The notes under the pieces are model-generated. The model was not told the DNA's origin, did not search any database, and was given only the letters and a program-made list of their open reading frames with translations. A program made the translations under genes and the position numbers. From positions 1-64,000 of the forward strand of contig NZ_QKMF01000015.1 of the NCBI RefSeq assembly GCF_003208435.1: a stretch of DNA of 64,000 nt. The letters are read 5' to 3'. Shown here piece after piece: positions 16,347-25,083 of this stretch. Source of the DNA: Pelagimonas varians. GTDB taxonomy: Bacteria > Pseudomonadota > Alphaproteobacteria > Rhodobacterales > Rhodobacteraceae. Position 1 is the stretch's first letter; every line of letters begins with the position of its first letter.

Positions 16347-17591
16347 ATGAAACGCTATTCTGCCTTTGCCATTGCCCGCGAAGCCCTGCGCGACCACACC
16401 GGATGGGACCGCGCCTGGCGCAAGGCCCAACCGAAAAAACGCTATGATGTTATAATCGTTGGCGCGGGTGGTCATGGCCTTGCAACGGCCTATTATCTTG
16501 GAAAGAATTTCGGGATCACCAATGTGGCCATCTTGGAAAAGGGCTGGCTTGGGGGCGGTAATACCGGTCGCAACACCACAATCATCCGGTCCAACTATCT
16601 TCAAGATCCCTCAGCGGCGATCTATGAAAAAGCCCGCTCGCTGTACGAAACGATGAGCCAGGATCTGAACTACAACGTGATGTTCAGTCCGCGCGGCGTG
16701 ATGATGCTGGCGCAAACCGAACACGAAGTGCGCGGCTATCAGCGCACCGCCCATGCCAACGCGCTGCAAGGTGTGTCGACGGAGTTTATTTCACCGGCCC
16801 GTGTCAAAGAGCTTTGCCCGATCATGAATATCAATGGTCCGCGCTATCCGGTTCTGGGTGCGCTTTGGCAGGCGCGCGGCGGCACAGCCCGCCATGATGC
16901 AGTGGCTTGGGGGTATGCACGGGCCTGTTCGGACATGGGCATGGATATCATCCAGCAATGTGCGGTGACCGGTGTGTCCCAAGAAGGCGGCAAAGTCACT
17001 GGTGTTTCGACAACCAAAGGCGACATCGCTTGTGAAAAACTGGGAATGGTGGTGGCAGGTCATTCCGGCGCGCTCGCCGATATGGGCGGTTTCCGCCTGC
17101 CGTTGGAATCCGTCGCGCTTCAGGCTTTGGTGTCAGAGCCAATCAAGCCCGCGATGGATTGCGTTGTCATGGCCAACACGGTGCACGGCTACATGTCGCA
17201 ATCCGACAAAGGAGAAATGGTTATCGGCGGCGGCACCGATGCGTTCAACAACTACACCCAGCGCGGATCCTTCCATCACGCCGAGGAAACAGTACGCGCC
17301 CTGATCGAAACCTTTCCGATGCTGTCGCGTTTGAAAATGCTGCGCCAATGGGGCGGGATTGTGGATGTCACCGGTGATCGCTCCCCGATCTTGTCAAAAA
17401 CCCCGCTCGAAGGCTGCTTCATCAACTGTGGCTGGGGCACTGGTGGATTCAAAGCGATTCCGGGGTCTGGCTGGGGCTTTGCCGAACTGATGGCCCGCGG
17501 CCAATCCCCGCTCACCGATCAGTTTGGGCTAAACCGCTTCTCCGAAGGCCGCTTCATTGACGAAAGCGTCGCAGCAGGGGTGGCGCACTGA
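16347..17591 (+). CDS. soxB: Sarcosine oxidase, beta subunit
   Basis: The 414-residue FAD protein carries the dinucleotide motif VIIVGAGGHGLATAYYL (GxGxxG at 39-44) and the GGTARHDAVAWGYARA segment whose H183 aligns with the histidine that binds FMN covalently in tetrameric sarcosine oxidases. GCFINCGWGTGGFKAIPGSG near the C-terminus is also typical. It oxidises sarcosine to glycine at the flavin site, with the one-carbon unit passed to tetrahydrofolate on the alpha subunit. It heads soxBDAG. ATG 16347 gives the family start MKRYSAFAIAREAL; an upstream in-frame extension to 16236 is not conserved in style. Confidence 0.94.
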   Translation: MKRYSAFAIAREALRDHTGWDRAWRKAQPKKRYDVIIVGAGGHGLATAYYLGKNFGITNVAILEKGWLGGGNTGRNTTIIRSNYLQDPSAAIYEKARSLYETMSQDLNYNVMFSPRGVMMLAQTEHEVRGYQRTAHANALQGVSTEFISPARVKELCPIMNINGPRYPVLGALWQARGGTARHDAVAWGYARACSDMGMDIIQQCAVTGVSQEGGKVTGVSTTKGDIACEKLGMVVAGHSGALADMGGFRLPLESVALQALVSEPIKPAMDCVVMANTVHGYMSQSDKGEMVIGGGTDAFNNYTQRGSFHHAEETVRALIETFPMLSRLKMLRQWGGIVDVTGDRSPILSKTPLEGCFINCGWGTGGFKAIPGSGWGFAELMARGQSPLTDQFGLNRFSEGRFIDESVAAGVAH

Positions 17592-17706
17592 TGGCACTCG
17601 CAGGCTCTCGACAAACAGACCAAGACCGCCCGCCCAAACTCAAGCTCAAGTCCTCGACCGCCCGCGCGGTTGGCTTTTGTGTCCTTTCAAGTCTGAGGAG
17701 TGCATC

Positions 17707-18036
17707 ATGCTAATCCTTGAATGCCCCTATTGCGGCGTCAAAGCCGAAGAAACCGAACTGCATGCAGGCGGAGAAGCGCATATCAAACGCTTCGGCCCCG
17801 GTTCATCGGATGATGACTTCGAAACCTATCTGTTCCAGCGCGAAAACCCGATGGGGGTGCATTTCGAACGCTGGCGCCATGTTAACGGTTGCGGAAAATG
17901 GTTCCACGCTGCCCGCTCGACCACCACACTTGAGGTCTTTGGCACCTACAGCGCCCAGACGCTGGCACCGCCCAGTGACATCACAGACAAAATCACCGCC
18001 CGCCTTCCGGGCTGGAGCTGGAGGGACTTGTCATGA
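17707..18036 (+). CDS. soxD: Sarcosine oxidase, delta subunit
   Basis: The 109-residue protein starts MLILECPYCG and has the Cys/His zinc site of SoxD (CPYCG near residues 6-10, plus H60-C-style residues in WRHVNGCGKWFHAAR). It is a small structural subunit of the four-subunit enzyme. ATG 17707 is preceded by CTGAGGAGTGCATC, a strong ribosome binding site. A 115-base gap from soxB contains a small hairpin (ACCGC/GCGGT at 17656-17669). Confidence 0.93.
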   Translation: MLILECPYCGVKAEETELHAGGEAHIKRFGPGSSDDDFETYLFQRENPMGVHFERWRHVNGCGKWFHAARSTTTLEVFGTYSAQTLAPPSDITDKITARLPGWSWRDLS

Positions 18037-18111
18037 CCTCCATCTTCATCTTGCTTAATAAACTCCCGCCGGAGGCTCCCCAGCTCTCCCCGTGCGAAAA
18101 GGGCCAATAAC

Positions 18112-21100
18112 ATGAGCACCCGTCTCGCCAAGTCCGGTCGCCTGATCGACAGATCCTCCCGTGTTGAATTCACCTTTGATGGCAAACGCATGTCGGGCCA
18201 CAAGGGGGATACACTTGCCTCGGCTTTGCTGGCCAACGATCAAATGCTGGTTGGTCGCAGCTTCAAATATCACCGTCCGCGCGGTATCGTTGCCTCTGGT
18301 GGCGAAGAGCCGAACGCATTGGTCAATCTGGGGCAGGGCGACCGCCACGAACCGAATGCCCGCGCCACCACGACCGAGCTGTTCAATGGTTTGACCGCGA
18401 CCCCGCAGAACGTCTGGCCAAGCCTCGACTATGACATCGGGGCGGTCAACAAATACGCCTCGCGCCTTTTGACGGCAGGCTTCTACTACAAAATGTTCAT
18501 GTACCCGCGTGCCTTTTGGAAGCACGTCTATGAACCGTTTATCCGCCAATCCGCGGGCCTTGGCAAAGCGCCAAATCCTGAAACCTCTGATCCTGACACC
18601 TATGAACATTTCTATGCCTTCGTAGACGTTCTGGTGATTGGCGGCGGCGTGGCAGGTTTGCAAGCCGCGAAAACCGCGGGTGAGGCTGGTGCCAAAGTCC
18701 TTTTGATCGAACAAACCCCCGATTGGGGCGGACGCACTGTTGTCGACGGCGCGGATATTGACGGTATGTCTGCGCAAGATTGGGTGAACTCAACCCTTCA
18801 AGCTCTTGAAGCCATGCCCAATGTCACCCTGCGCAACCGGATGATGGGCGCGGGCGTTTATGACCATGGCTATGTGCTGGCTTACGAACGCCTGACCGAT
18901 CACGCGCCGGAAATGAAGGGGCCGCGCCACCGTTTGTGGCGCATTCGGGTCGGACAAACCATCACAGCGACCGGCGCGATTGAACGTCCGATCAGCTTTG
19001 CTGGTAATGACATTCCCGGTGTGATGCTGGCGGCGGCAGTGCGTGATTATTCGGTCAATTACGGCGTGTCGGTCGGGGACCGCACAGTTGTGGTCACCAA
19101 CAACGATGATGCTTATCGCACCGCGATCACCTTGAAACAATCCGGTCTGGATGTGCCGATGATCGTAGATGCCCGCGAAACGGGCGGCGGGGCCTTGATG
19201 GATCAGGCGCGCGGTCTTGGCATCCGTGTAGAAACCGGCTGCGGCATCGCCAAGGTGCATGGTGGCAAGCGGGTCACATCCGTGGATATCTGTAAACAGG
19301 CTGGCGAAGGCGGGATGTTGTGGAACATTCCATGTGACGCTGTGGCCATGTCAGGCGGCTGGTCGCCCGTGGTTCACCTGTGGTCGCATTGCGGCGGCAA
19401 GCTGACATGGGACGAGGCAGGAGCCTTTTTCCGCCCCGATCCAACCCGCCCGCCTTTGGGCGACGCCGGTCAGACGATGGTCCATGTGGCTGGCAGCGCC
19501 AACGGCGAAATGTTATTAAGGACCGTCTTGGAAGATGCGGCGCGTGCTGGCGAAGTTGCCGCTCTGGCCGCAGGTGCGACGGGCCAAATCTCGGACGCAT
19601 CCGTGGCCGCAGATACCGCAGAAGCTCCGCTTGAACCGGTTTGGTTGATGCCGCAGGGCGCCCATTACGGTTTGCGGCTTAAATCCTGGCTCGATTTCCA
19701 GAACGACGTCAAAGTATCTGATGTGCAACTGGCGGCGCATGAGGGTTATGAAAGTGTTGAGCATACCAAGCGATACACCACCTTAGGGATGGCTACGGAT
19801 CAAGGGAAATTGAGTAATATCAACGGCCTTGCGACGCTTTCTAATGCACTTGGTGCGGAAATCCCCAAGGTTGGTACAACCACCTTCCGGCCGCCCTATA
19901 CGCCTATTTCAATGGGCGCTATTGCGGGCGAAGCGCGCGGTGATGTTTTTCAGCCGATCCGCAAGACACCGATGTATGATTGGCACGAAGCCAATGGTGC
20001 TCATTGGGAACCGGTGGGACACTGGCGCAGGCCCTATGCCTATTTGAAATCGGGCGAAACCATACATCAGGCGGTGCACCGCGAAGTCACCGCAACCCGC
20101 ACCAGCCTTGGGTTGCTTGATGCCTCTACCCTTGGCAAGATCATCGTCAAAGGACCGGACGCCGGGCGCTTCATGGACATGATGTACACCAACATGATGT
20201 CCAACCTGAAGGTTGGCAAATGCCGCTACGGGTTGATGTGCAGCGAGAACGGGTTCTTGTCGGATGATGGCGTGGTTGCGCGCATCGATGAAAACACATG
20301 GCTGTGCCACACCACCACCGGCGGCGCGGATCGTATCCACGCCCACATGGAAGAATGGCTGCAAACCGAATGGTGGGATTGGAAAGTCTACACTGCCAAT
20401 ATCACCGAGCAGCTGGCGCAGGTCGCCGTTGTTGGCCCGAATGCCCGCAAAGTCTTGGAGAAGCTGGGCGGCATGGATCTGTCCAAAGACACCTTGCCGT
20501 TTATGGAATGGCGCGATGGCACTTTGGCGGGTTTCCCTGTCCGGGCCTATCGCATCTCGTTCTCGGGCGAATTGTCTTATGAAATTGCGGTTCCCGCCAA
20601 TTTGGGCCGTGCGTTCTGGGACAAGCTGCTTGAGGCGGGGGCGGAATACAAAGTGACGCCCTACGGAACGGAATGTTTGCACATCATGCGGGCCGAAAAG
20701 GGTTTTATCATGATTGGCGACGAAACCGACGGCACAGTGATCCCGCAGGATTTGGGGCTGAACTGGGCAATTTCGAAAAAGAAAGAAGACTTCTTGGGCA
20801 AGCGCGCGCAATTGCGCAGCCATATGACCGACCAAAAACGCTGGAAGCTGGTCGGGCTTGAAACAACCGACGGGTCAACCCTGCCGGATGGTGCCTATGC
20901 GGTTGCGGATGGCAACAATGAAAACGGCCAGCGCAACACCCAAGGGCGCGTAACCTCAACCTATCATTCGCCAACTTTGAACAAGGGGATTGCGATGGGG
21001 CTGGTTCTAAACGGCCCTGACCGAATGGGCGAAGTGATCGAGTTTGCGATGGATGACGGTGAAACCATGGTGGCCGCCAAAATCGTCACTCCGGTTTTCT

Positions 21101-21132
21101 ATGACCCCGAAGGGGAGAAGCAGAATGTCTGA
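18112..21132 (+). CDS. soxA: Sarcosine oxidase, alpha subunit
   Basis: This is a 1006-residue subunit with, in order, an N-terminal SoxA3/Fer2-like segment (SFKYHRPRGIVASGGEEPNA), an NAD-binding fold (VLVIGGGVAGLQAAK, residues about 173-187), a second FAD/NAD-type region, and a C-terminal aminomethyltransferase (GcvT-like) domain from about residue 610 (LGLLDASTLGKIIVKGPDAG, later SFSGELSYEIAVPA and YGTECLHIMRAEKG). That last domain binds tetrahydrofolate and accepts the methyl carbon as 5,10-methylene-THF. The gene overlaps soxG by 8 bases. Length is normal for the family. Confidence 0.95.
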   Translation: MSTRLAKSGRLIDRSSRVEFTFDGKRMSGHKGDTLASALLANDQMLVGRSFKYHRPRGIVASGGEEPNALVNLGQGDRHEPNARATTTELFNGLTATPQNVWPSLDYDIGAVNKYASRLLTAGFYYKMFMYPRAFWKHVYEPFIRQSAGLGKAPNPETSDPDTYEHFYAFVDVLVIGGGVAGLQAAKTAGEAGAKVLLIEQTPDWGGRTVVDGADIDGMSAQDWVNSTLQALEAMPNVTLRNRMMGAGVYDHGYVLAYERLTDHAPEMKGPRHRLWRIRVGQTITATGAIERPISFAGNDIPGVMLAAAVRDYSVNYGVSVGDRTVVVTNNDDAYRTAITLKQSGLDVPMIVDARETGGGALMDQARGLGIRVETGCGIAKVHGGKRVTSVDICKQAGEGGMLWNIPCDAVAMSGGWSPVVHLWSHCGGKLTWDEAGAFFRPDPTRPPLGDAGQTMVHVAGSANGEMLLRTVLEDAARAGEVAALAAGATGQISDASVAADTAEAPLEPVWLMPQGAHYGLRLKSWLDFQNDVKVSDVQLAAHEGYESVEHTKRYTTLGMATDQGKLSNINGLATLSNALGAEIPKVGTTTFRPPYTPISMGAIAGEARGDVFQPIRKTPMYDWHEANGAHWEPVGHWRRPYAYLKSGETIHQAVHREVTATRTSLGLLDASTLGKIIVKGPDAGRFMDMMYTNMMSNLKVGKCRYGLMCSENGFLSDDGVVARIDENTWLCHTTTGGADRIHAHMEEWLQTEWWDWKVYTANITEQLAQVAVVGPNARKVLEKLGGMDLSKDTLPFMEWRDGTLAGFPVRAYRISFSGELSYEIAVPANLGRAFWDKLLEAGAEYKVTPYGTECLHIMRAEKGFIMIGDETDGTVIPQDLGLNWAISKKKEDFLGKRAQLRSHMTDQKRWKLVGLETTDGSTLPDGAYAVADGNNENGQRNTQGRVTSTYHSPTLNKGIAMGLVLNGPDRMGEVIEFAMDDGETMVAAKIVTPVFYDPEGEKQNV

Positions 21133-21691
21133 TATTGCCACAGCGTTGAACGGAGCCAGCTTTGACGGGTTGGTCCAAGTTGAAGAGTTGCGGGCGCAAG
21201 GGATGATTACCCTGCGCGGTGATTTTTCGGATAGTGGTTTGGTCAAGACGATCACCGATCTGGCTGAGGTTGCCCTGCCGGGCCAACGCGGGGCCGTAAT
21301 GGACGGAACGCGCGGCTTGCTCTGGATGTCACCTGATGAGCTGCTTTTGCTATGCACCTATGCCGAAGCCCCGTTTTTGCTGGGCAAACTTGAGGCTGCA
21401 TTGGCAGGGTATCATGCCTTGGCAGTGAATGTGTCCGATGCCCGCGCTTGCTTTACGCTTCAGGGGGCGGCAACACGCGAAGTTCTGGCAAAACTGGCAC
21501 CGGTTGACATGTCTCCCGAAAGTTTTGGCGCAGGGCAGGTGCGCCGTACCCGTTTGGCGCAGGTTGCAGCGGCGTTCTGGTTGACTGGCGAAGAAGGCGC
21601 ACAGATCGTGTGTTTCCGGTCGGTTGGTGAATATATGTTTAACCTGCTCAAGACCGCCGCGGCACCAGGTAGCGACGTTGGTTTTCTGTAG
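21125..21691 (+). CDS. soxG: Sarcosine oxidase, gamma subunit
   Basis: The 188-residue protein shows the SoxG/GcvT-like pattern: SFDGLVQVEELRAQGMITLR, WMSPDELLLLC, VNVSDARACFTLQGAATREV and a late CFRSVGEYMFNLLKTAA. It contacts the alpha subunit in the four-subunit enzyme. The start at 21125 overlaps the end of soxA by 8 bases with GGGGAGAAG upstream. No glyA, purU or folD gene follows, unlike some sox operons. Confidence 0.93.
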   Translation: MSDIATALNGASFDGLVQVEELRAQGMITLRGDFSDSGLVKTITDLAEVALPGQRGAVMDGTRGLLWMSPDELLLLCTYAEAPFLLGKLEAALAGYHALAVNVSDARACFTLQGAATREVLAKLAPVDMSPESFGAGQVRRTRLAQVAAAFWLTGEEGAQIVCFRSVGEYMFNLLKTAAAPGSDVGFL

Positions 21692-21766
21692 CTAACTAGC
21701 GTCAGTTGTGTTGTGCAAATTGAATTCATTGCGTAGGTTCCGGTTGAATAAACTTGGGAATTTACG

Positions 21767-22177
21767 ATGAATTATATTTTGGCTGCAGCATGTTGCGCGG
21801 CGTTGTCCATGGTTGGGCAAACGGTTTTTGCAAAACCGGTTCAGTACACTTGTGACGTTAAATTCAAAAAAGGCAGCTGGGTGATGCCGAAAATGGATTA
21901 TCGGTATGACAGCGAAAAAGGCACGGTGTCGCTGTTAGACGGGATGATCTGGGATCACAATGACAAGAAGTGGCTGGAAGCGACCATTCAAAAGGACACA
22001 GAGACGAAGCTGGTCTTTAATTGGCGGTTTCGTGCACCTTCCAGAAACAAGACTCCGATTGAGTTGCTCTACACCGCAACGGCGAACAAACAAAATGGCC
22101 GCCTAAACGTAACAGCCCTGTTAGTTGAACATAATCACCGCAGTTTTGGCCGCGGCACCTGCAAGCTTAGAAAATAA
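21767..22177 (+). CDS. Small exported protein, member 1 of a tandem pair
   Basis: A 136-residue protein with a signal peptide (MNYILAAACCAALSMVGQTV, cut near AFA-KP). The mature part begins VQYTCDVKFKKGSWVMPKM and ends HRSFGRGTCKLRK, so two cysteines at opposite ends could form a disulfide. The following gene has the same plan (signal peptide, Y-x-C, G-x-W, central I-x-x-x-W-R, terminal GRGTC), so the two are duplicates that have diverged. No known family was recognised. It is probably a small periplasmic beta protein. Confidence 0.7.
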   Translation: MNYILAAACCAALSMVGQTVFAKPVQYTCDVKFKKGSWVMPKMDYRYDSEKGTVSLLDGMIWDHNDKKWLEATIQKDTETKLVFNWRFRAPSRNKTPIELLYTATANKQNGRLNVTALLVEHNHRSFGRGTCKLRK

Positions 22178-22293
22178 ACTTAAGCGGCCTATATCTAGGC
22201 GTGTACGGGGTTGTCAGGCGGGAGGTGTGGGAAGCAACCTTGAACCCCTGCTGCCTGCTGGCTATGTGCTGATTGAACCCATTGGAGTACCCT

Positions 22294-22716
22294 ATGAGAA
22301 ACGCCATTGTTGCGCTTGTCCTGGCCTTTGGGTCCATTCAGGCCACACCTGCGCAAGCCCAAGGGGTTGGCTATCAATGCAAAGTGGCAACCACATCCCA
22401 GCAAGGAAACTGGTTGCCAGAGTTTCTTTTCATCGGGTATAAACCCGCTGAAAACCTGGTCATTATTTCGGATCCGATTATTTTGTATTTCAATGATCGC
22501 CAGCCCGTCAAAGGCAAGTTGGAATCGGATACGGACAATCGAATTTCGGTGACTTGGCGTCTTGAAACCAAAAGCGGCACCGGACAGTTTGTGCGCATGG
22601 CCTATCGGGCCACTATTTTTAAGGCGACTGGTAAACTTAGCATTTCAGCCAAACCGCTTGGATATCAGGACACGTTTACCGGCCGCGGCACCTGCGAAGC
22701 GCGAAAGCTGACGTAA
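22294..22716 (+). CDS. Small exported protein, member 2 of a tandem pair
   Basis: A 140-residue protein with a signal peptide (MRNAIVALVLAFGSIQATPA, cut near AQA-QG). The mature protein starts VGYQCKVATTSQQGNWLPEF and ends FTGRGTCEARKLT, mirroring the previous gene. A good ribosome binding site (TTGGAGTACCCT) fixes ATG 22294. It follows its paralogue by 116 bases, with sodB 82 bases further on. Confidence 0.7.
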   Translation: MRNAIVALVLAFGSIQATPAQAQGVGYQCKVATTSQQGNWLPEFLFIGYKPAENLVIISDPIILYFNDRQPVKGKLESDTDNRISVTWRLETKSGTGQFVRMAYRATIFKATGKLSISAKPLGYQDTFTGRGTCEARKLT

Positions 22717-22798
22717 AGCCGAGACTTGGACTTGACCTTACGCGGTCTAGGGGACAGGTATGACACAACCACAATAGATGCGAACAAGGGGCTCCACC

Positions 22799-23401
22799 AT
22801 GGCTTTTGAACTTCCTGATCTTCCTTATGCACACGACGCTCTGGCTTCCAAAGGCATGAGCCAAGAGACAATGGAATATCACCACGATATTCACCACAAC
22901 GCTTATGTCGTGAATGGTAACAAGCTGATCGCCGGCACCGAATGGGAAGGCAAATCGCTTGAGGACATTATCACAGGCACATATGACGCCTCTGCTGTGG
23001 CCCAAAACGGCATCTTCAACAACGCATCGCAGCACTGGAACCACACACAGTTCTGGGAAATGATGGGCGCTGGCAACAACGACATGCCGTCCGAACTGGA
23101 AGCCGCTTTGAAAGAAAGCTTTGGCACAGTCGACGCGTTCCGCGATCAGTTCTCTGCTGCTGGCGCTGGTCAGTTCGGTTCCGGCTGGTGCTGGTTGGTC
23201 AAAGACGCGGATGGCGGCCTCAAGGTCACTAAAACCGAAAATGGTGTGAACCCATTGTGCTTTGGTCAGACCGCGCTTTTGGGCTGCGACGTATGGGAGC
23301 ATTCCTACTACATCGATTTCCGCAACAAACGTCCTGCGTATCTTGCCAACTTCCTGGACAACCTGGTGAACTGGGAAAACGTGGCATCGCGCCTCGGCTA
23401 A
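22799..23401 (+). CDS. sodB: Superoxide dismutase, Fe/Mn family
   Basis: This 200-residue enzyme converts superoxide to oxygen and hydrogen peroxide. The metal ligands are visible: His in EYHHDIHHNAYV, His in ASQHWNHTQFWEMM, and Asp/His in GCDVWEHSYYIDFRNKRPAY. The GAGQFGSGWCWLV segment with Gln (rather than Gly) before FGSGW favours the iron type. ATG 22799 follows AAGGGGCTCCACC. A possible TTGACC -35 box lies at 22732. A strong terminator follows at 23446-23475. Confidence 0.95.
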   Translation: MAFELPDLPYAHDALASKGMSQETMEYHHDIHHNAYVVNGNKLIAGTEWEGKSLEDIITGTYDASAVAQNGIFNNASQHWNHTQFWEMMGAGNNDMPSELEAALKESFGTVDAFRDQFSAAGAGQFGSGWCWLVKDADGGLKVTKTENGVNPLCFGQTALLGCDVWEHSYYIDFRNKRPAYLANFLDNLVNWENVASRLG

Positions 23402-23445
23402 AGGTTTGGGCTAAGCGCCTGCACTTTACGGTGAAGAATTCAAAG

Positions 23446-23475
23446 AACGGGGCCGCATTGCTGGCCCCGTTTTTT
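23446..23475 (+). terminator. Intrinsic terminator of sodB
   Basis: AACGGGGCC (23446-23454) pairs with GGCCCCGTT (23463-23471) across an 8-base loop, and six T bases follow from 23470. Confidence 0.9.
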
Positions 23476-23525
23476 CGTGCTTGTTCCTATGGACCGACCC
23501 CGATAAGCCAACAGCAGGGGGCCGC

Positions 23526-24440
23526 ATGAACAACACACAACAAGGTTTGCTGGCCATGCTTGGGGCCTGTTCGATCTGGGGCCTTTCCCCGATTTATTAC
23601 AAAGCATTGTTGCATGTTCCGCCGGGTGAGTTGCTGGCTCATCGCACGTTTTGGTCCTTTGTGGTTTTTGCAGGCGTCCTGGCGTTGCAAGGGCGGCTTG
23701 GCAATCTGAAATCGGCCATGGCGACGCCCCGCGCGGTAGCAGTATTGGCTTTTGCGGCTTTGATGATTTCTATCAATTGGGGGCTGTTCATAATCTCGGT
23801 CCAGATCGGCCGCGTCACAGAAACCTCTTTGGGCTACTACATCTTTCCGTTGATGGCTGTGTTGTTCGGGGTGGTCCTTTTGCGGGAACGCCTGTCAACA
23901 CTGCAATGGCTGGCCATTGCGCTGGCAACCGTCGCGGTTTTGCAGTTGGCCATCGGATTGGGCACCGCGCCGTGGATATCATTGATCCTTGGGGTGACTT
24001 TTGCTCTGTACGGGTTGATCAAAAAGCGGTTGACGACGGGGCCGGTGGTGTCTGTTACAGCCGAGGTCGTGCTTTTGGTGCCATTTGCCTTCGGTTGGCT
24101 GGCCTATGTGCACGCGGGCGGGCAGGGGCAATTTGGCCGCGATCTTTGGACATCGGGTTTGCTGGCCTTTTCAGGCGTTATGACGGCCTTGCCGTTGATC
24201 CTCTTCTCAGCGGCTGCGCAGCGCGTCAGCATGAGCACGCTGGGCGTGATGCAATACATCAACCCAACGCTTCAGTTTTTCTGCGCGACCGTGATCTTTG
24301 GCGAAGCGCTGAGCCGCTACCACACCATCGCTTTTGCGCTGATTTGGCTTGCGCTCGCGATCTATTCTTTCAGCAGTTGGCGTCAGGACAGCGCCCGCCG
24401 CAAAAGCGCCATGACTTCTTCGGTCGAACCGCCAGTCTGA
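23526..24440 (+). CDS. rarD: EamA/RarD family permease
   Basis: The 304-residue membrane protein has about ten helices and the RarD signature start: LLAMLGACSIWGLSPIYYKA and PPGELLAHRTFWSFV, then a middle AINWG-like segment (ISINWGLFIISVQIGRVTET) and SLGYYIFPLMAVLFGVVLLR. It belongs to the drug/metabolite transporter group; a substrate is not known. ATG 23526 has AGCAGGGGGCC upstream. Its last 58 bases overlap the end of the leftward LOG-family gene. Confidence 0.9.
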   Translation: MNNTQQGLLAMLGACSIWGLSPIYYKALLHVPPGELLAHRTFWSFVVFAGVLALQGRLGNLKSAMATPRAVAVLAFAALMISINWGLFIISVQIGRVTETSLGYYIFPLMAVLFGVVLLRERLSTLQWLAIALATVAVLQLAIGLGTAPWISLILGVTFALYGLIKKRLTTGPVVSVTAEVVLLVPFAFGWLAYVHAGGQGQFGRDLWTSGLLAFSGVMTALPLILFSAAAQRVSMSTLGVMQYINPTLQFFCATVIFGEALSRYHTIAFALIWLALAIYSFSSWRQDSARRKSAMTSSVEPPV

Positions 24441-24934
24441 ACGAAATCCAGAAGCGATGCATCGGCGAACCCTGAATCGACGATATGGCCCAGCAAACCG
24501 CGCAAGGGGCCCCAATAGCCGTTTACGTCCAGCAAGATGATCGGCTTGTCATGCAGTCCAAGTTGGCGCCATGTCAAAACCTCGAAAAATTCGTCCAAGG
24601 ATCCTGCGCCGCCGGGCATCACCACCACGGCGTCAGCGTTCATCAACATCACCTTTTTGCGTTCATGCATGGTTTCAGTGATGACAAAGGTTGTCAGGTC
24701 GGTTTTGCCTACCTCCATATCCATCAAATGGGTGGGGATCACGCCAAAGGTATTGCCTCCGGCCGATTGCGCCGCGCGGGCAACAGTGCCCATCAACCCG
24801 ACATCACCTGCGCCATAGACCAACCGCCAGTTTTCACCGGCAATCGCCTGGCCAAGGGTTTCGGCCTGCGCGGCAAACGCGGGATCTTTGCCCGAGCGAG
24901 AGCCGCAATAGACGCAAATTGACTTGGGTATCAT
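24383..24934 (-). CDS. LOG family protein (cytokinin riboside phosphoribohydrolase-like)
   Basis: The 183-residue Rossmann protein of the TIGR00730/LOG family hydrolyses nucleoside 5'-monophosphates (for example AMP or cytokinin ribotides) to base and ribose phosphate. Visible motifs are CVYCGSRSGKDPAF, LVYGAGDVGLMG, MHERK (residues 89-93) and PGGAGSLDEF (107-116), where the usual PGGxGT has Ser instead of Thr. The gene is convergent with rarD and overlaps it by 58 bases. Confidence 0.9.
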   Translation of the reverse strand: MIPKSICVYCGSRSGKDPAFAAQAETLGQAIAGENWRLVYGAGDVGLMGTVARAAQSAGGNTFGVIPTHLMDMEVGKTDLTTFVITETMHERKKVMLMNADAVVVMPGGAGSLDEFFEVLTWRQLGLHDKPIILLDVNGYWGPLRGLLGHIVDSGFADASLLDFVQTGGSTEEVMALLRRALS

Positions 24935-25083
24935 AAGGTTTCCTAAATGCTGGTCGCCGATTTCGCCGAATGCGACGTCGAAATGGGGTTTTGACCGCTG
25001 ATACCGTGTAAGATATACACGCTCAACCGCGCAGTTTTTTGGTTTGGGGACCAAAGGGGTTAGCGCTGAAAGAAAAGGCTGTC

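Noticed and set aside
19909-20835. Long leftward frame inside soxA
   Set aside because: soxA is a clear conserved gene on the other strand; this frame has no family features.
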